From positions 21,782,323-21,846,322 of the forward strand of contig NC_089867.1 of assembly GCF_036373705.1 (NCBI RefSeq): a stretch of DNA of 64,000 nt, given 5' to 3'. The DNA comes from Amia ocellicauda. Lineage: Eukaryota > Chordata > Actinopteri > Amiiformes > Amiidae. This document shows, in pieces, positions 36,914-47,674 of the stretch. Made by a program: the position numbers and the translations under genes. Positions within the stretch are counted from its first letter, which is position 1. Each line of letters begins with the position of its first letter. The notes below the pieces were generated by a model. That model was not told where the DNA came from. It did not search any database and saw only the letters and a list, made by a program, of their open reading frames with translations.

Positions 36914-37020
36914 GTTTCCCACACACTCCTCCATTCACTGCGTCTAAACACAGGAACAAAAGGAGCGTGCCTTGTTACATATCACATTAGTGCTGCTGCC
37001 CGCCTGCCTATTGTGCCCGG
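36914..37020 (+). promoter_or_regulatory. Candidate Notch/SOX enhancer module E (single copy)
   Basis: TTCCCACA (36916-36923), 32-bp gap, ACAAAAG (36956-36962), 22-bp gap, CATTAG (36985-36990), 19-bp gap, ATTGTG (37010-37015). It aligns along its length with module C of the tandem units (shared CATTCA, a purine-rich SOX block, CTT-T-TTACA, a TTAG core and ATTGTG), so the two look like old duplicates. Confidence 0.65.
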
Positions 37021-38499
37021 GTGAAATGTGCTCAAAGACCATCTGGGGAGCAGCTCTGGGACAGAGAAAAAGAAAAGTAAAAAGTAAAGAATTGTTTTCT
37101 TACGCCTCCTTGTTGTAAAAGGCAGAAGTTGCTGCAATTCTCCTGTGAGGACAACGGTGAAGGACAAAGAAAAATGTCTCTTTGCTAGCATAAAAGATTA
37201 AACTATCGTAGGATGGCAATGTGGTGCGTTGCAACATTAGGACCTTTTATGAAAGTTTTTATTTTCTCTTTCTAAACTCATGACCCAGTGACCTCCAGGG
37301 TTTGCCCCCTGTGATTGCCCCCGGGGTTAATTCAATTTAGAAGCCAATTTATCACTATCACTGATACACACCGAATTTAACAAAGCCAAAGACTGGGTCT
37401 GCTGTAACAGTATTAATCTTAATCCTTTCAAATTGTTGCCTATTAACATACAGTAAAGACTATCCTAACAGTAGATTATTTTACTATTCACCATATAAGT
37501 TATTCACCACAATGTTACAGTGGTGGCACATCAGTTTTATTGGTGCAAAGTGGATTTCTGCAAGAGTAAAGGAAAACACATCAGAACTTATATTTTCATT
37601 GATTTATTTTCTTATTTTTCAGTTCAGGAAGATCATCAACATGATGATTGATCACATAATAAACAACACTGACAGCAATGCAGTGAAAAAAAGCAATAAC
37701 AGTAAATACAGGATATAATTCCTTGATAAAGGCTACATATCACACAGTTACTCTGCATTGGATTGAAATTTACAAAACCATTACCAGACCTTAAACAGAA
37801 TTTCAAGGCCATACTTTAAAAATACTCACCAGAAGGTAGATACACTTATCACATCGCATTAGAAACACCACAGTGAAAACAAACACTAGAGTTTCTTTAT
37901 ATGACAAGCTGCTCTTGTGTAACAAGATACCATTGGAGTTTGGCCTTCACAGAAGACCTAATTTTAAACATTTGTTCATACAAAACATTTCACAATTGAG
38001 AAATACATTCTCAGCATCATATATATTGCTTGCACGGCAAGATATACATCAGGTCTCCTCAGAACAGACACACATCAGGGACTGCTTGAAATGATTCCTA
38101 ACTGAACAAATTTCAACACAGATTTGAAAACATTTAAAAATTTATAGCAACACGTCCACACACTGGTGTGAAATATGATTAGAAATATCCTGCCTTCACA
38201 GAAGACACACATTGTTAGAAGCTGCCCTGATTACTTCAGAGGCACAAGTGGAAACAGAAATAATCTCTTCCACACATACACACGTCTTGTATAACAAGGA
38301 GAACAGCAGTCATACTGTTGAGCACAGGTGTGTTGAATCGTGCATGTTCTTTCTGTCAAAGACAGAGCTCTTTAAAACCTTCCACACAGGCAGAAGAGGA
38401 AGGAAGACACTTCCTACACGCTGAGAATTACTGTCCATGCCCGTCTTAGACAGGCCGGTCCAATTCTGGGGTCTGAGTCCAGTGCCCGTCCGCAGGGCT

Positions 38500-39108
38500 C
38501 TACCAGGGCCGCCAGAGGGCGCCTTTAGCCGGACTCTCCTGTTTGATGGTGCTGTGGCGGGCTGGGGAGCTCAGCTGGGGCAGGGCGCTCGGACAGCTGG
38601 CCTTATCAGAGGACTGCTGCCCGCTCCGGAAATGGCTCAGCAGTCTTCGCCGGGACTCGGTCTTCACTTGGTCCCGGGACAGGAAGCGCACGATTTCTTG
38701 GGCACACCTGGAGTAGCCCTCGCCTGCAGCCGCAGGCCCGGAGGAGGCGCTAGCGAGCTGCTGCTGGCACCGCTGTCTCAGGTAGCACACCGTCATTTCC
38801 AGGATGTCGGCTTTCTCCAGCTTGGAGTCGGGCTGCTGGCTCAGGAAGTCGCCGGCCAGGAGAGACTTGAGCTGCTCGATGCTGCTGTTGATGCGATCTC
38901 TGCGCATTCGCTCAACCATCGGCTTTCTCAGCTGGAGAGACAAGACAAGACGTGGGTTAGTCATCAGGCTCTGGGAGGCAACCTGGATGAAATCACTGAC
39001 AGATGAAATCAGGGCATTTCTCCACAGGTCAGGTTCTCAACTTACTTTGTGGCTCAGGGTGGCGTGCTCCTTTGAGTATCCCATTGCTGCAGCGAGTGTC
39101 GGTGCCAT
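38500..39108 (-). CDS. hes5: Hes5/Her4-like bHLH-Orange repressor, copy 1
   Basis: Exon 1 is 39108-39046 (MAPTLAAAMGYSKEHATLSHK), intron 114 bp (GTAAGT...CTCTCCAG), exon 2 is 38931-38500; 164 residues. Basic region from residue 22 with the Hes-specific proline (LRKPMVERMRRDRIN), helix-loop-helix to about residue 78 (SKLEKADILEMTVCYL), an Orange-type segment at about 92-107 (EGYSRCAQEIVRFL) and the C-terminal WRPW (161-164) that recruits Groucho/TLE. Such proteins are nuclear Notch targets that bind N-box/E-box DNA, repress proneural genes and keep neural progenitors undifferentiated. Residue 75 is Arg. The start is supported by the Kozak context (GCCATGG) and the TATA box 70 bp upstream. The pank4 neighbour matches human HES5 synteny. 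The helix-loop-helix is uninterrupted by an intron. Confidence 0.96.
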
Positions 39109-39172
39109 GGCTGGAGCTGGGCTGTAGTGCTCTCTGTGTAGAGTGAGTGTGACTGCTGCTGCTCTCGGCTCT

Positions 39173-39330
39173 GCTATTTATAGTCCCCAATCTGCATCCC
39201 AATGTGTGGGTCTCGGGCTCGTTGCAGTTTCTCACAGTCCGTAGCCAATGGGCGAGCTCGGGGAGACAATGGGGACGCTGGAATTGCCACATGCTCAATG
39301 AAGTGCTTATTGCCCGGGGACAATGGCCAT
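39173..39330 (-). promoter_or_regulatory. hes5 copy 1 promoter: TATA, CSL paired site, CCAAT, SOX sites
   Basis: CTATAAATA (39183-39175, minus strand) lies 70 bp upstream of the ATG. TGTGGGTC (39205-39212) and TTCTCACA (39229-39236) form an inverted pair with a 16-bp gap, the geometry of a Su(H)/CSL paired site; the left half is imperfect in its last two bases. CCAAT (39245-39249) and two ACAATGG SOX-type sites (39266-39272, 39320-39326) follow. Confidence 0.65.
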
Positions 39331-39865
39331 GTCTCTGGGGAACAGGTGGAGGGGTGGGGCGATGGCGAGTGCCTCACGGAGCACTGTGTGAATCTGGGAA
39401 AGTGGTGACCCCCGTGCAGAGAGCAGATCTGCCGCCTGATGTTGGGATCAGTGATTCGTGTTTAGAGAGCACACGTGTGTAAGTGCACACGTCCTGCACC
39501 ATGAAGGCTTTAAAGCACCGAAGCCCACACTCGGCTCTGCATGCTGTTTGCAGTGAACACTGATGCTTCCAGGATTGTTCGATGTCTGTGAGATATTAAG
39601 CCGATGAGATCTGTTTGACCTCAGCCCCAGCTGCAGGTGTTGAACTGTATGTGCGCGGCTCGCTGGGGTATGATTATAATTACCCTGAATAAGCCCTAAT
39701 CGCACCCATGTACTTTTATTATGATCATTATTTATTCATTGAGCAGACGTCTTTTTAATAATGCCTTCCATATCATCCGCATATTGATTTCAAGGGTTTC
39801 CTGGTGACAGTAAAGAAAATAGAACATTCAGCACTTCGTATTAAATGGGAGAGAGAGAACAACAT

Positions 39866-39913
39866 CAATAATAATAATAATAATAATATTAATAATAATT
39901 ATCATTATTATTA
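39866..39913. repeat. (AAT)n/(ATT)n microsatellite, unit 1
   Basis: AAT triplets followed by interrupted ATT triplets about 760 bp upstream of hes5 copy 1. The same site has different lengths in the other units. Confidence 0.95.
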
Positions 39914-40399
39914 TGATTTGTGTTCTTAGTGGATCAGTGCTGTTCATTCTTACATTATATATCTTTGAGAGCAAATACACAATTTAATGTTGCTTCACAT
40001 ATAAGCAACATGTCTATATTAAGCCACTCCTTTTTAAACTAACTAGCATTTTTATACAGTCAACTGGGCTCTGTGACTAAAGTACACCAAGTCTCCTGAG
40101 ATTACGAATGGACAGTTCAAAGCGATTGCTTGGTAATTCATGAACTGAAAAGATTGAATTAAAAGGTTGAGGTTAATCATTAAGATGAATTTATAAATTA
40201 GTCTTCAAATTGAAAATTATTAATTAAAATTCCCAGATTGCACCTCCGTATCCCAGATTGTGGCTGACAGGGTCTAATCAGTTATCACTGTCAGGGGGAT
40301 AGTCAGCAGATATGTGTCAATCCACAGAGCAGTGTGTCCAGATGTCCCAGATGTGTCTCAGTCCTGCGGCTGCTGGGCTCTGTGAGTAGAGCTGCCCGG

Positions 40400-40522
40400 T
40401 CTTTCCCACACTGCGTCCTGTGTGCTGGGCTCCACACACAACAAAAGCAGCCAGGCGCGCTGAATGGGGCATTAGTGACGCCAATTGGCTCTGTATTGTG
40501 GGACGGGCAGCGCATGACGTCA
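40400..40522 (+). promoter_or_regulatory. Candidate enhancer module A, unit 1 (CSL-SOX-TTAG-SOX plus CRE)
   Basis: TTCCCACA (40403-40410), 30-bp gap, ACAAAAG (40441-40447), 22-bp gap, CATTAG (40470-40475), 19-bp gap, ATTGTG (40495-40500), then a perfect palindromic CRE, TGACGTCA (40515-40522). About 1.3 kb upstream of hes5 copy 1. Confidence 0.65.
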
Positions 40523-41090
40523 CACGCCATCTGGAGGGAAGGCCGATCAATGGCTGACATCTTATCAATACATCTGTACCTGTGCGCATCAACAGGGCCT
40601 CACAGCACCACAGTCAGTCATGACATCAGGACCGCAGCAGCTGACTGGGGGAGGCGGGGCTAATGGACAGGGAAACCCAGATTATACCTGTCGGGCAGGT
40701 GATCAGGTGACCTCAGCACACTGCGCTGTGATTGGCAGAGGAGGAGGAGAGTCTGACAGAGTGACACACAGGTATTGTGTGTCTTATTGTGCGACTGTTG
40801 TCCTCAAACACACAGCAATAGTAAAACAGCCTGATGACACTGCAGGCACTTCTGCTCTGAATGGTGTATCGAACACGTCCCCTCAGCCGTCCTCCTGCTC
40901 AGTGCTCAGCTTCTCCACACCTTCCTGCTCCCCGTGCCTTTGCCATGACTGAGCCACAGAGAGGGGCTCCCAGGTGCCCAGTGTCAGAGAGCAGCCCCCC
41001 CACCGTGTCCAGCCCCAGATAAAGGCCTCCAGATGCTGGTGGGGTTGAGGAGTCGTAATGGCCCTGGAACTGAGACTCTGCTCTCCAGAG

Positions 41091-41152
41091 CTTTCCCACA
41101 CTCTGCCCATTGAGAGAGCGACAATAGAAGTGTGCCGATTGAATGCTAATTT
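41091..41152 (+). promoter_or_regulatory. Candidate enhancer module B, unit 1 (CSL-SOX-POU)
   Basis: TTCCCACA (41093-41100), 20-bp gap, ACAATAG (41121-41127), then ATGCTAAT (41143-41150), an octamer-like POU site. It shares TTTCCCACACTCTGCCCATT and ACAATAGAAGTGTG with module C but has a 10-bp shorter gap and no inverted SOX site. Confidence 0.6.
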
Positions 41153-41428
41153 GGTTTCAAACCATCAGCCCCTGAAAATCCTCTAGAGGATAAAACTTGT
41201 TAGTTAAAGTGCTTTCATCAAGGGCCAGATGAACACACACATGTAGAGAGCATGGCGTCCAGCGGAAGTGTGTTAGTAGACATCAGCGCTCATGGGAAAT
41301 CGTCAGTAAAGCATGTGATATCAGCGTCTGAGACCCAGAGTAAATCATAAGCAATTCAAGACAATATAATGGAAACTCTTATGTACCAGTCTTATTCACT
41401 GAGAGCCATTATTCTTCTTATTATTATT

Positions 41429-41437
41429 CATCTTCTT

Positions 41438-41499
<62 letters not shown>
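41429..41499. repeat. (TTC)n(TTA)n microsatellite, unit 1
   Basis: TTC triplets run straight into TTA triplets. The tract length varies in units 2 and 3, and the tract is absent from unit 4. Confidence 0.95.
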
Positions 41500-41574
41500 A
41501 TGACTAATCAAAACTACTCAGCACTTTTAAAGTAATCTTTTGCATCCACCAAAATAATAGAATTATTTCCCTCC

Positions 41575-41605
41575 TCCATTATATAGCGCCTTTCACTCCA
41601 CCAGT
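41575..41605 (-). repeat. Possible SINE/L2-type 3' end remnant
   Basis: The minus strand reads GAAAGGCGCTATATAATGG, wording shared by 3' tails of many fish SINEs and L2-like LINEs. Present in units 1-4 and next to the TTC/TTA tract. Too short for assignment. Confidence 0.35.
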
Positions 41606-41860
41606 GTTCTCAACAGCCTTTCCCAGTCACAGCCCAGCTGCTCAACGCTTTACTCTGAGAATCACACAATGCACCTGGGCCTGATATTTCATCAGCGATA
41701 TGAGACACACAGCAGAACCTCGTCAACATGCAACATGTGCCGTGTTTAATATGGCAACAAAACAGACCCCACCTCCCCCTCCCCCCATTCCTGGTGTGCA
41801 GCTCTGTGGGTCGACTCACTAGGGATTGTCCCCTCCGGCCCTGTGAGTGAGTTTTCCTCT

Positions 41861-41970
41861 GTTTCCCACACTCTGCCCATTCAGCACGTCCAATAGGGAG
41901 ACAATAGAAGTGTGTCTTATTACACATCGCGTTAGCGACGGTGTTTGATCTGCCATTGTGGGGTAGGGCA
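41861..41970 (+). promoter_or_regulatory. Candidate enhancer module C, unit 1 (CSL-SOX-TTAG-SOX)
   Basis: TTCCCACA (41863-41870), 30-bp gap, ACAATAG (41901-41907), 23-bp gap, GTTAGC (41931-41936), 18-bp gap, ATTGTG within CCATTGTG (41953-41960). Closest relative in the window is single-copy module E. Confidence 0.65.
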
Positions 41971-44189
41971 GCCACAGTGCGTGTCACTGTGCAATTTCAG
42001 GCAAACTTCTGAAACTTGTATCAGCTCAGCCTGATTTAGTGTCCAGCTGACTGTCCTGGATTACACCTCTTCAGCTTATAGTTTAGTAAACAAGGATGTA
42101 GAAACCAGCACAAGAGCAGCAGCATTGACTAATGCACTCAATTAACAAAATAATCTTCATTACCATGTTAAAACAGTACACTGAGACCAGGGTGGGCTGT
42201 AAAAACAAGGTACCAAATGAACAAGCATGCATACCTTTCATACACAGATTACTTCGATTAATAATCTAATACCAACACAGAGCTCCTATATACATCCACA
42301 CAGACATATATAGTGAGATACACAAGCTATAATTATTATTATTATCATTATTATTATTATTATTGTTCATCTGTTTTTTTATACAGTGTGAAGCTGCATC
42401 TTGAAGTTGACTGATTGTAATGATTTCTTATAATGATGATGATTTTGTATTTAACGTAGGAAGTCAATTAGACAATATCAGACAATTTAAATATTCATGT
42501 TTTGTCATCGTTTTCTCAGTGGATTCTCTATGGCGTAAGGAAGGAGTCCTTCTATGAGTCTTAAACTTCTCAACTACTGTCTGGTATTCTGTTCTAGTAC
42601 ATCACAGTTAAGTATATTTAAAAGGGGTAATGACGATGCAGAACATGTATTCAAGAAGATGATACTGGTCGCTCTTCTCATCGAGGACAATTAACTGTGT
42701 TAGTGCGTGATGTCATACTCGCAAGAAACCTAAACTGATTACTTTCTCTATTCAGTACCTTAAACAGCGCCAACAAAGCAGCATCCAAAAAGCAAATGAA
42801 GAAAGCACGATCAATATATTTATTACTTTCTAGTTTTACTAATTATGATGATATTAATAGGGTGAAATACGTATTTAGTGTTATGAAAATAAACGATTTA
42901 TCTAAATATACGTCACACTTTATTGATAGTCAGAGAGCCTCGATTAAATCACACATTATATATGTAATATGCAATGTAGTGTAATATGTAATGTGTATCA
43001 ATGTGGGTCTGATATAGAAATAAAGTAAATTAATCAATTTTGACCGTTAATTGCATTTTAAACATTGCCTTTCAATTTCCTGTACTGTAATAAATTCACA
43101 TGTGTATGTGATTCCTCATTATTATTACGATTGCATGTATTGGATTTAAAGAAGAGAAAACAAGGACATGTGAAGTTGATTTCATTTTTATTCTTCATGT
43201 TCTTCTTCTTGAAGTGAAATGCACAACAATTGAATATGATTCACAGAATCAGTACGGTTTCATGAGCACTGTATGTTCATGAACAGCTACAATAAGAGCC
43301 AAGGTGAGAGTCTGGGTCTACAAACACATGAGCCACACACTGAAAACAACATCACTAGCAAAACCTGAAGACATCTCCAAGACACAATATTCCATCACAC
43401 AGACACACCGTGGACAGTGTGAACACATTGAGAAACAGCCTTCATAGAAGACACACATATACTTGAATAATAAACACGCTAACCTTTCTCCGAGTCAGAA
43501 ATAATTATATTTCAATTGAATAAATACATATTTCTTATGTAACAAAGCAATGCTAATATAGGCCCATTACTGAAACATATTCATTATTAATCATTCATTA
43601 TAGTAGCCTAATGCTCAAACTTGAGCATCGCACACTGCTTTATTCAAAGCATAGGGAAGCACACACGTCTTGTGGAACAAGATACAATCATACCTTCTCG
43701 GAAGGCAAGTGTCTAAGATAGAAATTAATTTCTTTAAAACATGAAAAAACACATCAATGGACTAATGTGAAATGAAAACATCACATTTGTACTTTTCTGC
43801 AATCAGAAATAACCTTTGAGCTATGAAAAATTCATAGCAACACGTCCACACACTGGTGTGAAATATGATTAGAAATATCCTGCCTTCACAGAAGACACAC
43901 ATTGTTAGAAGCTGCCCTGATTACTTCAGAGGCACAAGTGGAAACAGAAATAATCTCTTCCACACATACACACGTCTTGTATAACAAGGAGAACAGCAGT
44001 CATACTGTTGAGCACAGGTGTGTTGAATCGTGCATGTTCTTTCTGTCAAAGACAGAGCTCTTTAAAACCTTCCACACAGGCAGAAGAGGAAGGAAGACAC
44101 TTCCTACACGCTGAGAATTACTGTCCATGCCCGTCTTAGACAGGCCGGTCCAATTCTGGGGTCTGAGTCCAGTGCCCGTCCGCAGGGCT

Positions 44190-44798
44190 CTACCAGGGCC
44201 GCCAGAGGGCGCCTTTAGCCGGACTCTCCTGTTTGATGGTGCTGTGGCGGGCTGGGGAGCTCAGCTGGGGCAGGGCGCTCGGACAGCTGGCCTTATCAGA
44301 GGACTGCTGCCCGCTCCGGAAATGGCTCAGCAGTCTTCGCCGGGACTCGGTCTTCACTTGGTCCCGGGACAGGAAGCGCACGATTTCTTGGGCACACCTG
44401 GAGTAGCCCTCGCCTGCAGCCGCAGGCCCGGAGGAGGCGCTAGCGAGCTGCTGCTGGCACCGCTGTCTCAGGTAGCACACCGTCATTTCCAGGATGTCGG
44501 CTTTCTCCAGCTTGGAGTCGGGCTGCTGGCTCAGGAAGTCGCCGGCCAGGAGAGACTTGAGCTGCTCGATGCTGCTGTTGATGCGATCTCTGCGCATTCG
44601 CTCAACCATCGGCTTTCTCAGCTGGAGAGGCAAGACAAGACGTGGGTTAGTCATCAGGCTCTGGGAGGCAACCTGGATGAAATCACTGACAGATGAAATC
44701 AGGGCATTTCTCCACAGGTCAGGTTCTCAACTTACTTTGTGGCTCAGGGTGGCGTGCTCCTTTGAGTATCCCATTGCTGCAGCGAGTGTCGGTGCCAT
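44190..44798 (-). CDS. hes5: Hes5/Her4-like repressor, copy 2
   Basis: Exon 1 44798-44736, exon 2 44621-44190. The predicted protein is identical to copy 1, including Arg75. One base differs in the intron (GAGAGGCAAG for GAGAGACAAG). The promoter keeps the paired CSL site (44895-44926) and the TATA box. Nothing disables it, so it should be functional if transcribed. TTTATT at 43197-43202 (AATAAA on the minus strand) is a candidate polyadenylation signal about 1 kb past the stop. Confidence 0.95.
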
Positions 44799-44862
44799 GG
44801 CTGGAGCTGGGCTGTAGTGCTCTCTGTGTAGAGTGAGTGTGACTGCTGCTGCTCTCGGCTCT

Positions 44863-45020
44863 GCTATTTATAGTCCCCAATCTGCATCCCAATGTGTGGG
44901 TCTCGGGCTCGTTGCAGTTTCTCACAGTCCGTAGCCAATGGGCGAGCTCGGGGGGACAATGGGGAAGCTGGAATTGCCACATGCTCAATGAAGTGCTTAT
45001 TGCCCGGGGACAATGGCCAT
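44863..45020 (-). promoter_or_regulatory. hes5 copy 2 promoter
   Basis: Same elements as copy 1; CSL paired site halves at 44895-44902 and 44919-44926. Confidence 0.6.
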
Positions 45021-46090
45021 GTCTCTGGGGAACAGGTGGAGGGGTGGGGCGATGGCGAGTGCCTCACGGAGCACTGTGTGAATCTGGGAAAGTGGTGACC
45101 CCCGTGCAGAGAGCAGATCTGCCGCCTGATGTTGGGATCAGTGATTCGTGTTTAGAGAGCACACGTGTGTAAGTGCACACGTCCTGCACCATGAAGGCTT
45201 TAAAGCACCGAAGCCCACACTCGGCTCTGCATGCTGTTTGCAGTGAACACTGATGCTTCCAGGATTGTTCGATGTCTGTGAGATATTAATCCGATGAGAT
45301 CTGTTTGACCTCAGCCCCAGCTGCAGGTGTTGAACTGTATGTGCGCGGCTCGCTGGGGTATGATTATAATTACCCTGAATAAGCCCTAATCGCACCCATG
45401 TACTTTTATTATGATCATTATTTATTCATTGAGCAGACGTCTTTTTAATAATGCCTTCCATATCATCCGCATATTGATTTCAAGGGTTTCCTGGTGACAG
45501 TAAAGAAAATAGAACATTCAGCACTTCGTATTAAATGGGAGAGAGAGAACAACATCAATAATAATAATAATAATAATTATTATTATTATTATAATTATAA
45601 TAATTATAAAATCATCTATGTGGATCAGTGCTGTTCATTCTTACATTATATATCTTTGAGAGCAAATACACAATTTAATGTTGCTTCACATATAAGCAAC
45701 ATGTCTATATTAAGCCACTCCTTTTTAAACTAACTAGCATTTTTATACAGTCAACTGGGCTCTGTGACTAAAGTACACCAAGTCTCCTGAGATTACGAAT
45801 GGACAGTTCAAAGCGATTGCTTGGTAATTCATGAACTGAAAAGATTGAATTAAAAGGTTGAGGTTAATCATTAAGATGAATTTATAAATTAGTCTTCAAA
45901 TTGAAAATTATTAATTAAAATTCCCAGATTGCACCTCCGTATCCCAGATTGTGGCTGACAGGGTCTAATCAGTTATCACTGTCAGGGGGATAGTCAGCAG
46001 ATATGTGTCAATCCACAGAGCAGTGTGTCCAGATGTCCCAGATGTGTCTCAGTCCTGCGGCTGCTGGGCTCTGTGAGTAGAGCTGCCCGG

Positions 46091-46213
46091 TCTTTCCCAC
46101 ACTGCGTCCTGTGTGCTGGGCTCCACACACAACAAAAGCAGCCAGGCGCGCTGAATGGGGCATTAGTGACGCCAATTGGCTCTGTATTGTGGGACGGGCA
46201 GCGCATGACGTCA
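46091..46213 (+). promoter_or_regulatory. Candidate enhancer module A, unit 2
   Basis: CSL site 46094-46101 and CRE TGACGTCA 46206-46213, all internal motifs conserved. Confidence 0.62.
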
Positions 46214-46781
46214 CACGCCATCTGGAGGGAAGGCCGATCAATGGCTGACATCTTATCAATACATCTGTACCTGTGCGCATCAACAGGGCCTCACAGCACC
46301 ACAGTCAGTCATGACATCAGGACCGCAGCAGCTGACTGGGGGAGGCGGGGCTAATGGACAGGGAAACCCAGATTATACCTGTCGGGCAGGTGATCAGGTG
46401 ACCTCAGCACACTGCGCTGTGATTGGCAGAGGAGGAGGAGAGCCTGACAGAGAGACACACAGGTATTGTGTGTCTTATTGTGCGACTGTTGTCCTCAAAC
46501 ACACAGCAATAGTAAAACAGCCTGATGACACTGCAGGCACTTCTGCTCTGAATGGTGTATCGAACACGTCCCCTCAGCCGTCCTCCTGCTCAGTGCTCAG
46601 CTTCTCCACACCTTCCTGCTCCCCGTGCCTTTGCCATGACTGAGCCACAGAGAGGGGCTCCCAGGTGCCCAGTGTCAGAGAGCAGCCCCCCCACCGTGTC
46701 CAGCCCCAGATAAAGGCCTCCAGATGCTGGTGGGGTTGAGGAGTCTTAATGGCCCTGGAACTGAGACTCTGCTCTCCAGAG

Positions 46782-46843
46782 CTTTCCCACACTCTGCCCA
46801 TTGAGAGAGCGACAATAGAAGTGTGCCGATTAAATGCTAATTT
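46782..46843 (+). promoter_or_regulatory. Candidate enhancer module B, unit 2
   Basis: CSL site 46784-46791; SOX and octamer-like sites conserved, with ATTAAATGCTAAT in place of ATTGAATGCTAAT. Confidence 0.57.
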
Positions 46844-47144
46844 GGTTTCAAACCATCAGCCCCTGAAAATCCTCTAGAGGATAAAACTTGTTAGTTAAAG
46901 TGCTTTCATCAAGGGCCAGATGAACACACACATGTAGAGAGCATGGCGTCCAGTGGAAGTGTGTTAGAAGACATCAGCGCTCATGGGAAATCGTCAGTAA
47001 AGCATGTGATATCAGCGTCTGAGACCCAGAGTAAATCATAAGCAATTCAAGACAATATAATGGAAAACTCTTATGTACCAGTCTTATTCACTGAGAGCCA
47101 TTATTCCTCTTATTATTATTCATCTTCTTCTTCTTCTTCTTCTT

Positions 47145-47203
<59 letters not shown>

Positions 47204-47564
47204 ATGACTAATCAAAACTATTCAGCACTTTTAAAGTAATCTTTTGCATCCACCAAAATAATAGAATTATTTCCCTCCTCCATTATATAGCGCCTTTCAC
47301 TCCACCAGTGTTCTCAACAGCCTTTCCCAGCCACAGCCCAGCTGCTCAAAGCTTTACTCTGAGAATCACACAATGCACCTGGGCCTGATATTTCATCAGC
47401 GATATGAGACACACAGCAGAACCTCGTCAACATGCAACATGTGCCGTGTTTAATATGGCAACAAAACAGACCCCACCTCCCCCTCCCCCCATTCCTGGTG
47501 TGCAGCTCTGTGGGTCGACTCACTAGGGATTGTCCCCTCCGGCCCTGTGAGTGAGTTTTCCTCT

Positions 47565-47674
47565 GTTTCCCACACTCTGCCCATTCAGCACGTCCAATAG
47601 GGAGACAATAGAAGTGTGTCTTATTACACATCGCGTTAGCGACGGTGTTTGATCTGCCATTGTGGGGTAGGGCA
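47565..47674 (+). promoter_or_regulatory. Candidate enhancer module C, unit 2
   Basis: CSL site 47567-47574; the rest of the module is unchanged from unit 1. Confidence 0.62.

Larger units (their letters stand above)
35255..38143. other. pank4-hes5 spacer and distal 3' flank of hes5 copy 1
   Basis: No coding gene. It contains the two single-copy enhancer-like modules described separately. TTTATT at 37603-37608 (AATAAA on the minus strand), about 890 bp past the copy-1 stop, is a candidate polyadenylation signal. From about 37600 to 38143 the sequence is not the one that precedes copies 2-5. Confidence 0.55.
38144..43833 (-). repeat. hes5 tandem unit 1 (5690 bp)
   Basis: Starts at ATAGCAACACGTCCACACAC and ends where the same string begins again. 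Contents in plus order: 3' flank, hes5 copy 1, promoter, (AAT)n tract, modules A, B and C, then AT-rich spacer. The left neighbour of this unit differs from the spacer preceding units 2-5, so 38144 is the array edge by sequence. Confidence 0.95.

Noticed and set aside
38437-39006. 189-codon plus-strand open frame antisense to hes5, present in all five units
   Set aside because: It lies opposite the bHLH coding exon and is kept open by that exon's GC-rich codons. No recognisable domain or splice logic.
41610-41987. 125-codon minus-strand open frame conserved in units 1-4
   Set aside because: It overlaps candidate enhancer module C and is preserved because the units are near-identical. No domain, no start context.
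42796-42984. 62-codon plus-strand open frame in the AT-rich spacer
   Set aside because: Low-complexity composition, disrupted in unit 4 (60120 region) by a small deletion. No similarity recognised.
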